In this document: positions 36,601 through 46,677 of the stretch, in pieces | How positions within the stretch are numbered: position 1 is the first letter of the stretch | Layout of the letters: every line of letters starts with the position of its first letter | From: Calamus simplicifolius | Lineage: Eukaryota > Streptophyta > Magnoliopsida > Arecales > Arecaceae | Direction of reading: 5' to 3' | Length of the DNA: 64,000 bases | Assembly (NCBI GenBank): GCA_900491605.1 | Contig: UESW01004568.1 | Location: forward strand, 273,609 to 337,608 | Program-made: the position numbers and the translations under genes | Notes under the pieces: model-generated | The model's database searches: none | Told to the model about the DNA's origin: nothing | The model's input: the letters and a program-made list of their open reading frames with translations, nothing else

Positions 36601-39600
36601 CCATAATCCTCCATGATTTTGCATTATCATCCTAGGGGTTACGTATGTGCATATGCAGAAGCAGAATCTCAAAGATAAATGTCCTAACCCCAGGGAACAT
36701 ATCACAGTATCATGCAATTAAAGTTCTCATCATAGGTCAAATAGGCAGCTAAGTTCATCCTCAAACATATTAGGTGTGCCAGTGTTGTGGTATGTTTTCA
36801 CCAGAAATGCCAGAGTTAGTCATAACTAAGAGATTGACAGCGGTCTAGGGAGGTAAGATATCCTGGTGGTATAGTTGCACATAAGTTCCTTGAAGTCTAT
36901 CTAGATATGGAGAACTCAATTCTTGCATATTCTTGCCTAAATGACAATGAGCATGAAGCCAGTTGGCAAATGATGATATCTAAGTTGGAGAACTCAGAAT
37001 GAAGAAAATTACCTCACCTTGCACCTCAACTAATAGAGTACATTCTTCAGATTCTTTACAGCGTTTTTGACAAAATAACAAGGGAATTGGTAAGATAAAA
37101 GGCTTCATTGTCAGGGCACCGACTGGAGTCTTGCTAAGGGTGTGTTTTATGCTTGTTTAATGATATTCCTTTGGTAACCTTTGAAGAAAAAAAGTACTCT
37201 GGCAAGATTATCTGAAAAGTGATTCTAAAAGGATTAAAAAAAAAAACAAAAAAGTGACTTCAGGAGAAGCTAGAAAATGTTTCTATGGGTTAAGGCTTGA
37301 TTTCTTAACTCTAGAAATCTCTCCAACAATAAGAAGAATTTTCAGAAGGCATGTTAGCGAGGAAATGCAACTAGACTTAAGGTACCTTGGTTAATAAGCT
37401 AATGCAAGCTAACACCATCAGCATCTTGCATTTCATGATGCCAAGCATGAAGTTCATCAATGGTTCCACAAAGAGGTGTTTTCTTTTTCATTTTTAGTGT
37501 TCACAAGGCCAGGGTCATGGTTTCCTTTAATCCAAACCCACACCAAGACCAGGTATACAAAATGGCCATCACCCACAATTGGCGATAAATTCTTGTTGAA
37601 AATGGAAGTACCCTACTCCAACTAGCAATAAGTCTCTTGCTAATTCCAGCATGCTGTCCATGGCTAACAATCACTTGCCTTTCTTAAGTAGTTTTCTTGA
37701 AAAAAGCTGGCTCGAAATCAATTTTGATGAGGTCACAAATAACCTCAAGTGAAAGTACTTGATTTATGTGATTCAAGATTTAAGAAGTGTGATAATTGGG
37801 GGTGGTTTTGGCTAACAGGAAACCATATTTTATATGAAAGCAAATATGGTATTTTTTTTATTATATGGCACATTGATTATTCTGATCCAAATCAGTTGAA
37901 AACAAGATGAAATTTATAAACTTGTTCTGTATTGCACTTGCATCTACTCTAAAATCTTGCTCCTACTCATGAATCCATTTCCTAAAACTTCCATGTCTAT
38001 ATGATCACAACAAAATTTACTAGAGTTAATCTTATATCATACTTGTGTCATTTATTATCTTATCATCTTTGAATACCTCCAACGAGCAATTATCTAAAAC
38101 TTAATGACCAAATAAGTAGATAAAGATTAGCTATTATTTAGTAATATCTTAACCCTAGAAATACAAGGCTGCTGCAGGTCAAAACATTGCTGAGGCATTT
38201 GTTTGGTACTTGACAGTGAGGTCAAAAAGTTTGTACCAAACAACCTTATGACAAAATCACAAAGCAATTCCTGCATAGACACAATTATTTTATCTTCTAA
38301 GGCTTGTATCCATATAATCTTCATAGCTACTAAATGAGATTCAGATGGGATGGATTCATTAAGTGTTAACATTTGTGCTTGTTTTAAAAAATTTAATTTA
38401 TCGGATTAGGGGTTATCTGATGAACTGCAGGCATCTAAATTTTGGTGCTACCCACTTGCAAAATCGATCAGCTTGAATGGCTACTTGCAATGCCAAAGAT
38501 GATGAAAGTTGACATCTCATCATTAGTTTTGTAACTCTGTTATTAGTGAAAACAATAGAGAGAATTCAGAGCAGATTTTATTCTTCCATAGAACTAGGAG
38601 CGTTGATGACACCCAAAGTGAATTTCTGGACTCCATGAAACAGGCCTTCTTGTCTTCACCTCTACTTCACTTTCTCGTTTCAGGTATATAACAGCTGGTT
38701 TCAGAACATTGACCTGAACTATCATCACACTGCTAGGGATCTTGGCAATAATGCACAACAATTTAAAAATAATTAAGATACTTGTACAAGAACTGATAGG
38801 GAGATAATGAAGATTTAGAAAAGAATTAGACCAAATCAGTGTTTTGACAAAAGACGTGGATGCCGTGACAATGGAGAATTTCAAGTGGGCAGCAATGATA
38901 TTGATATGTCAAACATAATAAAGTTGTGGGTGATGTCTCGGTCATCTAAGATGAGTCATTCAAGTGACCTTTCATTTCTAAGAGTTTCCATGATTAGAAG
39001 GCAGGTTACAATCTTCTTGCCTTCATCGTTGTCTACAAAGCTGATGCTTGCACAGGTCAAACTCCCTTGGTTAAAAGCTTGCACAGCAGTGACTTTTTGG
39101 ATTTCAACCACGATGACAAACCCAGCTTGAGGGTGGAATCTTATGCACCCACAAAAAATTACTGGATTTAGGGCTTCTTGATTAAAGGCATCTAGTTATT
39201 TCTTCTTCTAACTAGTTAAGAAATCAGTTAAGATCGCCATTTGTAATGGTTCTATTCACAAGAGGAGCATTGATGGGTTGGCATCAGACCAGTTGTCACC
39301 TTCTTCCAGTTAACCTCTGGTATCAATGAAAATAGTAGAATATTCGCATCAAATTTTGTTCTTTTGGAAAACTAGGAGGTCGATGACCGAAGAAGTGAAT
39401 TTGGGGAGATTGTTCTCCTTCAAAACAAACCTTATTGTCGTATTTTCCCTTTTACCATCTTCATTTGAATCAGGAACCGACCAAAGTTCCCATCTTTTCT
39501 CCTAGAACAAATACTTCAAACAATCCAACCTTACAATTCAAAATTTTCCTTTAAAAAACCAAACTTTTGTTGCTAACTATTACCTACCAATGAACCCAGT

Positions 39601-39920
39601 TGAAAAAAGCAATGAAACTTGCAAAAGAGATCAACTGGGGGAAAAAAAGGGGAAATAAATCAATAATTCCTCAAATTCAAACGGAAAAAACATCTCATCT
39701 TATGATTACCTCCAAGAAATCCATGCCAGAAGCGAATACAACAAGAAAAAAGAAAAAAAAAACAAACTAACCATCAAAGAACCTAACAACAGAAAGGAAT
39801 AAAGACTCACAGACCCTACCCAGGGTCGTGATTGAGGATATCGCAGATCTCGAGGTTCATCGCCCAATCCGGACCGATCAGCACGTCGCTCGTGGCACGC
39901 TCCACCAAAGCAGCCGCCAT
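25385..39920 (-). CDS. TOL: TOM1-like protein (TOL; VHS-GAT), ten exons
   Basis: Ubiquitin-binding sorting adaptor: plant TOL proteins act in place of ESCRT-0, taking ubiquitinated membrane cargo towards vacuolar degradation. Exons in transcript order: 39920-39820, 36413-36335, 30397-30299, 30211-30098, 29874-29714, 28526-28445, 28072-27987, 27426-27265, 26854-26343, 26025-25385. All have GT/AG borders and phases that join without a break, giving 2037 nt, 678 residues plus stop, close to the usual size of the longer TOLs. VHS domain at about 1-140 (MAAALVERATSDVLIGPDW start, LLETVIKNCGDIVHMHV, NWQEAFGGPRARYPQYY). GAT domain at about 185-285 (NARGIMDVLAEMLNAL, LLEQCRIYKQRVVRLV, LSLNDDLQRVLAKHDA). 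The tail, about 295-678, is rich in Gln, Pro, Gly and Met. The start is the first ATG and fits the family N-terminus. Introns 1 and 2 are very long (3.4 and 5.9 kb). Which TOL paralogue it is cannot be told. Confidence 0.93.
27621..27671. repeat. Compound microsatellite (TG)n(AG)n
   Basis: About 13 TG units followed by about 12 AG units in the TOL intron between 27427 and 27986. Likely polymorphic in length. Confidence 0.95.
28527..29713. other. TOL intron 5 with diverged repeat sequence
   Basis: About 1.2 kb. Two parts look like old repeats: 28820-28930 with GGGACGGGGTGGGATGG and similar words, and 29240-29480 with several near-copies of GTACC/CATACC-type words. No coding domain or clear termini seen, so the family is not assigned. 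Confidence 0.4.
31394..33450 (-). mobile_element. RTE-type LINE remnant in TOL intron 2
   Basis: Read on the - strand, the element ends at 31394-31425 in a (TTG)n tail preceded by the conserved RTE 3' sequence (on the + strand: AAGGCCTTAATCTCAAACTT and GAGGTCGGCTAA). Further in, - strand fragments read VAPTKDKLREGLRWFGY (about 31630-31690), FLLRRLTENYRAKK followed by LCMVFIDLEKTYD (about 32480-32570, reverse transcriptase), and EARRKAYEELYHKL and WWNLKEEKAIAFKNK (about 33150-33440). Many stops and A/T drift show it is old. The 5' limit is uncertain. It lies in the same direction as the TOL gene. Confidence 0.8.
35872..36246. repeat. Tandem duplication, 187-bp unit
   Basis: Unit 1 is 35872-36058 and unit 2 36059-36246. 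Both begin GATAACCC and share TTGAGG.TTTGA, TCAAGTGAAATG, ATAAATCAGGC and TTTCATGAA blocks. Roughly 75-80% alike by eye, so older than the PRORP intron duplication. It sits just downstream (in gene sense) of TOL exon 2. Confidence 0.75.
36414..39819 (-). other. TOL intron 1 (3.4 kb)
   Basis: The first intron of TOL, splitting the Gly codon after NHDP. AT-rich. It contains a diverged direct-repeat pair (about 38530-38640 and 39300-39410). ORFs at 38594-38884 and 38885-39130 have no recognised domain. First introns of this length can hold regulatory elements, but nothing specific is visible. Confidence 0.6.
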
Positions 39921-40260
39921 GGTTCCAACAACACGGACCGATCCCAGAAACGAACGCAAAGCCAAAGCCCAAGCCCTCGAACGCGATCAAGGCGGAATCC
40001 GGCGCCGCCCCCACAAGATTCCGCCGCCGCCCTCCTCTACGGGAGGTCAGAGACGAGATTGGAACCGAAGCAACCCCAAGAAAAGAATCCCCTTAGCGAG
40101 TCGGCGGCGTAACTTTTTCCTCCAAAACCCCGACCCAATAAAACTTTAAAATCTCTCGCCTTTCCGTCGGCTACAACCCCCTTTTCAAAATTCTATCCCC
40201 CCTCTCACTCTCTCTCTCTCTTATTTTCTCCTCAAAAATAAATATATATAAAAAAAACTC
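39921..40260 (-). promoter_or_regulatory. TOL 5' leader and core promoter candidate
   Basis: Upstream of the TOL start codon the sequence is locally GC-rich, then on the gene strand GA-rich (a GA repeat at about 40203-40220), and carries a TATATATA stretch at 40241-40250, about 320 bp before the ATG. A GA-rich leader below a TATA stretch is common in plant genes. The transcription start is not known. Confidence 0.4.
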
Positions 40261-42751
40261 GGGCTTTTAAGAGCAAGGGGGCTTTAAAGATTCGGCGAAA
40301 GATCTACCGCATGTACGGCAGAAGACCGGGGGATCAGGGCCATTAAAGATTGCTTGAATGCAATTTATTCGAATTATTTAAGGAATGAAGCCATTTAAAT
40401 CCCTAACTTTCATCTACCCCCTCTAATTAATACGGTCAAATTGGAAAGTTCCCCATTTAAATTGAAACCAAGAAAATTTGGGCTAAACCGATGACTAAAC
40501 CGATTCAGTCCCATTCATTAGAGGCTTGGGTTGAATTTAAGATCGACAAGGAAAACGATGTCACTATCTTGTCCCCTTTTGTATTTTGTTTCTATATGCT
40601 AGAAGTTTGCTTGAAGATTAAGCAATTCTCAAATTTAATAAAAGTCTATATATTAGATATTTTGTCGACCGTTAACTTTACATGGCCTGGTAGCTCACTA
40701 GAATGCAACATATGATCTGTTTATAAGTTTATGTTCGTTGTTAACCCCATGTAATTCTTCTTTTTTTTTTTATTTAAAATTGAACCAGCTATGTACAAAA
40801 ATTCAATAGAATAGATTTAGCTTTTGTTATATTTTACTAAGGAATAAAAAAATGTAACTAAATAGTAGATTTTCCTTTTATAATCATTTTAACATTATTT
40901 ATATTGATTATTTTCTATTGGTAGTCATAGAGCTCATGACTTGGAGTCCATTTGGATAACTGTTAGCTTCAACCTCCGGTATTTCTTATAACTATTAAAA
41001 TAATTAATTAAATTTTTATAATATTAAATTATTTTTTAATAAATAAATAAATAACTTTATTAGTATTTTATTTGTTAAAGTTATTTTATTTTTTTTAAAA
41101 TAAAATATTCTTTGAGCTTTCATTCTTCCTATAAAAAGCTTTTGACAAGCACAATAGCATGGTGAGCATATTTAATTCCTAACGCATTCAAAACTATTTT
41201 TGGTCAACAACTATTTAGCTGGTTAAAAGTCTTTATAACAATTAAAAATTCAACTATTTTTAAGAAAAAAAAAAAATATCTAATTATTTATTGTTTTTGA
41301 AATTATTTTAGATTTTTTAGGATTTACATAATTCTTTGACGATAAGTGTAGCATAATGCCTAATTAATCATTAGCGAGTCAAAACCATATGTCCCAACAA
41401 CTTGAGTAGATGTTAACGGATAACAAATACTTGACTTATAAGACATAATACTTTTTTCTCCATCCAACCTCTTTATAATAAAAAGTTCTCATCCTATAAG
41501 TTAGTAAAATTTTAAGTTATACAGAATCTATTTTCAAACCAAATTGTTAGTATCATGCCATAGCGTGATCGTCCCATGGATAGCTATTTTTTTATGTCCA
41601 TTAATTTTTGCACATTTGGGTACCATTTATACCGTCCTAAGTTTTACTAGTCTAATTAATATATTAATGGATAATAATCATATGATCTAAAAATTTAAGT
41701 GAAAGATATAAAATAGTAAGTATATTTGAGTTATAAGTAAACAATACTTTTTTATATTTAATATAAAATTACTTTTAGAATGTTGCATTATTTCTAAGAC
41801 ATTTGATTTTTAGATTTTAAGTCCTAAATTGCAAAGACTATATTGATGAGGCCACAATTTTTTCTTCCTATATTTTGGAATCTGAAACATTCAGGCTAGC
41901 TTGTTGCTTGTGACCATGATCTCACTTCTCGTCATAGTTGTCAGAATTAGATCGAATCAAGTCCATTCAATTTTAACATAAAAATAGATGGATAAATGAT
42001 CTAAAATAATTTGCTCAACTCATTTGATTCATTCATGGAACAATCATTCTAATCCAAATCAAATGAAGTCATAGATTTTATTATTATTATTATTATTATA
42101 TTAATCTTAATTTTTTAATTAAAAATTAATTTTTATTAATATAAATATATTTTTATATTAAAATAAATAATTAATTATTCAATCAGTGATCCGACTATTA
42201 AACTAATGATTCAATAATCCGAGTCCTTCGTAGAATCGATGTTCGTGCTGAATCTGATAACTATGCCCCTCACGTCCCAATTATGATGCAAGAGTTAAAT
42301 TTGGACGGCGCTCTTCAAACAATGTCCACGGCCGTCTTATCCGATGAATTGATGATGGAGGCGTTTTGCAACACAGTTGTTGCGTTTGGGATTTGGGGAG
42401 GTGACCGCCACTTGAACGAATGGCAGCCATTTAATCTCCAGTCGCCATCTCTTTCGAAAGAAAAAGGCTGCAGGTGTTATCTTAGGTCAACATGTCGAAC
42501 AGTCCTGTCCATCAAAAAAAATCCACTGCCCGCTCTCTTGTCGGCCGTCACTTTCCGAAACCCAGTGCTCAACGCTTGTTTGAACGTATGGGAGACTTCT
42601 TCATTGCATTTTTGCACCAAATTCTCTTCCCGATGTGCTAATTAAAACCACAGTGGTCCAGCATGAGAGATGTTTACCAGTTGAGAGAGAGAGGTGGTCC
42701 AAAGGCAAAGAGTAGGGCTTCTGATTCACTCATTCTATGCATGCAGAAGGG
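40261..42751. other. AT-rich intergenic region
   Basis: About 2.5 kb upstream of TOL. Strongly AT-rich from 40990 to 42180, with an ATT microsatellite at about 42080-42100. The 120-codon ORF at 42283-42645 resembles no family I know and lacks a plausible promoter or splice context. No gene supported. Confidence 0.55.
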
Positions 42752-43533
42752 GTGAAATGGAAAAATTTTTATTTGCACACTTTAAATTGCTTTTCACATC
42801 TTTTATTTTATTTTATTTTTTAAAAAAACTTTAAACTATTCTTATCTCTTTTCTTTTCACACCCTTCCACCTCCTTCCCTCCTTTTGGCGCATCATCTCC
42901 ATCTCCTTTCCTCCCCAGTAATGCCCCTCAGGCTCATCTCCTCTCCGACACCATCCCTTTCTTCGAATCTGTCTCCTCTCTGACACCATCTCCTTTCATC
43001 TTACCAGCACCATCGCCCTCCCTTTCATTTCTTCCCCCTTCTCTAGCACCATTTTCTTACTCCCCGACATTTGCTTTTTTCCAGCACCCTCCAGCTCCCT
43101 AGCACCGGCCCCCAACGCCCCTCTTTTTTTGGCATCGTTCGGCCAAACAGAACCGAACGGAGGGCTATGGCTGAACAAAGGCCCTTCGTTCGATCAAACA
43201 GGACCGAACAAAGGCCCTCAGTTTGGTCCTGTTTGACTGAACAGTGCCGAAAGAAAGAGGGCGTTGGGGATCAAAGAGGATCGGCGCCGAAAAGCGAGGA
43301 GGGGCGTTCGGAGAGAGGAGTGGGGAGGGTTCTGAAGAAGAAGGAGGAGACGGAAGGGAGGGGAGCGGTGCCAGAGAGGGAGAAGAGGGTGGTACCAGAG
43401 AGGAAATGTTTAGGAGAGGACGACAGAGGGTGTGGAGAGAAAAAAGGAGAGTAGTTTAGAATTTTTTTTAAAAAAAATGTGAACGATGTACTGAGTAATT
43501 TAGGTGGTGCAAATAGAAATTCTCGTGAAATAG
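42752..43533. mobile_element. Mutator-like non-autonomous element, copy 2
   Basis: The element is 42761-43524 (764 bp), flanked by GTGAAATGG (42752-42760) and GTGAAATAG (43525-43533), a 9-bp target duplication with one mismatch. The left end AAAAATTTTTATTTGCACAC and the right end (reversed GAGAATTTCTATTTGCACCA) match the ends of the copy at 13265-13934. The interior also matches: pyrimidine-rich left arm, a middle with repeated GGACCGAACAAAGGCCCT-like units, and a purine-rich right arm ending GTAATTTAGG.GGTGCAAAT. The ORFs at 43071-43454 and the reverse strand follow the repeat units and are not credited. Confidence 0.8.
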
Positions 43534-46500
43534 TGGCCGTATTCCCGGAACTTCTCGTTTTCTTGGTACAGCCATGGTTAAAATACATTATTTCTCGATG
43601 ACTTCGTTGGAGTAGTTTCAGTAAAAGTTGCTCCTTTCTCAAATGCAGTGTTTGAATGTCAAAATTTTTTTATAAAAATATAAATATATTTTTTATAAAT
43701 AATTTATTTTTTTATTATTTTAAATTTTTATTTGATTTAAAATATGGTATTTCATCTTATTTTAGTGTAATTAATTGTGTGTTATTTCAAATGGTGTTTG
43801 AATAACATGAGAATAAGCATGTAATCAATTAGAAATAAATGAATTTTTTTTAAATCTTAAAATTATCTCTGACCAAATGATAAGAAAAAAATGAATTATT
43901 AATTTATTTATTAATATAATTATTTAAATAAATTATTTTAATTAATTTATTTATTATTATGATCTATTAAAAGTTTGCATGTTATGTACATATATTGATA
44001 ATGGTTAGCAAGAGAAAAGTGGATTATACCATTACTGTTTTGTGATGGACATTGTTATGTACATATATTAGTAACAGTGAATCAAAGCTACATCTTTTCC
44101 TTCTTTATATTTAATATCATGAATTTTTTCGATAGAGGGGATAATAGTCAATTTTTTTTTCAGCCACTGCCTTTGGAATACGATAAATGGGAATAGGGCT
44201 ATTTTATGGGGAAGCATGGAATACGAATTCTAGAATAAAGACGTTTGACAGAAATACCAATTCGTAGGAGCTCCATCACATTTTTTTATGCATGTTTGGT
44301 GGAATAGCATGAAATAAAGACATATTTCAACCAGAAATAAAGCACCCAAACACAACCGAAAGGAACTAATTAATTTTAACCATAGATGTAATTTCGATCC
44401 CACTCCATAATTTTTTAATTATGTTTTCTAGGTTTAAATATATTTTTTACCTTTAAACTTTTATTTAAAATTTAAAAATGTTACGTTCTCCACATTCTGT
44501 TTCATAGGATCAAATTTAGATAAAATAACTACAATATCATCTGAGGCAAATATGTGAACTAGTTGACAAGATGACTATTAATTATTTTATAAATTTTAAT
44601 TAATTTATATAACAAAATATTATAAATATAATATTTTAAAAAATATAAAAATTAAATTATAATAATTGTAAAATTAAGAATCAAAATTAATTTGAGTGAA
44701 AGTTTAAAGATCAAAAATATATTTTTACTTTATATTTTTTATAGCGTGTTGATGTTGAAAATGAACTGCTCTCGTTGCTAAGTTAAATGCTAATCTTTTG
44801 GCTTTTTTAAGGCCTTGTTTCAATTGGCTTGAGCTTTGGGGTATTTTTTTAAGCGATCATTGACTAATAACTAATTTAAATAGATTATAAATTTTACTTA
44901 CTTAAGTTTAAGTTTCTATGCATCCTATCATAAAAATTTATTAATTGTTTCACGCAGTTAATGACGCATTCATTTTGAAATGAACCAAATGACAAACTAA
45001 ATTACTAACTAATCTATTAGCAAGCCTTAGGGTTTGTTTGAATGGCGGGAAACAGGAGAAGGGAAAGGAAGAGGATCATAAAAAAAAAAAATTATTTGAA
45101 AGGAAGGTGAAATAAAGATAGAAAAAGAAAATAGGATTTTTCATTTTTCTACGTTCCTTCTCTAAAGCTCTTTTTTTTTAAACTATAAATTGGATGTAAA
45201 GAGAGAAGAAAAATATTTTATAAACTTTTTTTTTCCTTTTTCAAACAAGAAATGAACAACAATTCTACCTTATACTTCCTTTCATTCTCCTCTGTTTTCT
45301 TTCCCTCCCTTCTCTCTCATCCCCCCTCGCCCCACCCAAAAAGATCAAACAGATTAAAGAGCTAAATTACTCTTGACAGCACAAGAACTAGCTGGTTGGT
45401 CAGCAGTTGCTCAAAAATTTGCTTGACACTCTGCTGCTGGAAAAATGAAACAATAAATGCAAGTGGGGGAGCTATGACTAAATTACCTACAGACCTCTGT
45501 GCAAAAATTATTTTATTGTTATTTAACATAATATTTGAAGTGAACTGATTATAGTTTAGTCCAAGCACTTGATTTTGACATTTAAAACCAAGTTTGCATA
45601 AAACTGGCAAAATAGGCTTTGGGGAAAATCATACTTCAGTATTTTACAAACACTTGCATGCAACCTTTTAATCTTCAATTGTTATTTAAACTCTTTGATG
45701 TGTGTAATGTGTAATTAAATTTGAATACATAGATATGATTTCAATTTATGTCATCATCAAGGAGGGCCCTCTTTGGCATCATTGTCAACATCTATGTTTT
45801 TTGAATTACTACTTTGTTTCTAAAAATACAGAAATTGAGACCGAAAACTTGTTTACTTACTTATATTGCTTTTTAAATCTTCTGAACATGCTTTCCAATT
45901 TATTAAAAAAAGAAAACTCTCAAAAGTAGCCTTGACTTTTTCTGAAAACAAAAGCCAACTATAAACATGACCACTGTCCTTGTCACCACCCCTTGCTGGC
46001 AGCACCAGCTGCAATCAAAGTGATTACTAAATAGATTTTCGGTTTCATATATATATATTTTAAACAGAAGTAGTTTTAGCCACAAAATTGAAAACTGGAA
46101 GTCGTCCCATTTCATGTTAATCTCTACTCGATGTTTTATAGCTTTCACATGGATGAGTCAAAGTCAAAATGTATGCAGGAACTCGAGAAGCTTGTGACCA
46201 GGCTAAAAGCAGGCCTAATTCCTTGAAGGGACGATGGAGCTTGAGACATATCAGCTTCATATATTTAGCAGTTTTCCTGTGAAGCAGTGTGTAAGAAGGA
46301 AAGAAAAAGAGGAAGAATTCAGCCCCTCAACAATCAATTGAATGCATTGTTTCCTGAATCTGTAAATGATTTCTACCATTGAGGGAAGAAGTATAATCCC
46401 TCCCTTCTGTTGTGGAGTAACTTCTTTTTTTTTTTTCCAATATAAACTTGAAAGAGTCATAAAATTTGGCATCTGATTTATTGTTCTGCTACAAATTAAT

Positions 46501-46677
46501 GGCACTTGCTTGATAAGAGCAGGCAATTAAACTAAATCTTTCCAAATCAAAGGATCTGATATGGTGCATCGTTTAAAATTAAAAGATAAGAATTTTTGAG
46601 ATCTTACAGGCCACAGGTTCAGTTCTCAATCCATAATTTTTGACATACAAATAAAGAAGGGAAACAGCCAAGCAAGT
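43534..46677. other. AT-rich intergenic region with repeat debris
   Basis: About 3.1 kb. Long A/T-rich stretches; a local repeat of GTTATGTACATATATT at about 43980 and 44055; ends resembling small TIR elements (GTTTGAATG-like and CAAACACAACC-like words near 43650, 43790, 44350 and 45030) that I could not pair confidently. No gene recognised. Confidence 0.5.

Noticed and set aside
42283..42645. 120-codon ORF on the + strand
   Set aside because: No family resemblance, no splice or promoter context, in AT-rich intergenic DNA next to a transposon.
43071..43642. ORFs in Mutator-like copy 2
   Set aside because: Arise from repeat units (RPNRTERR-type) and from the purine arm; opposite-strand ORFs overlap them.
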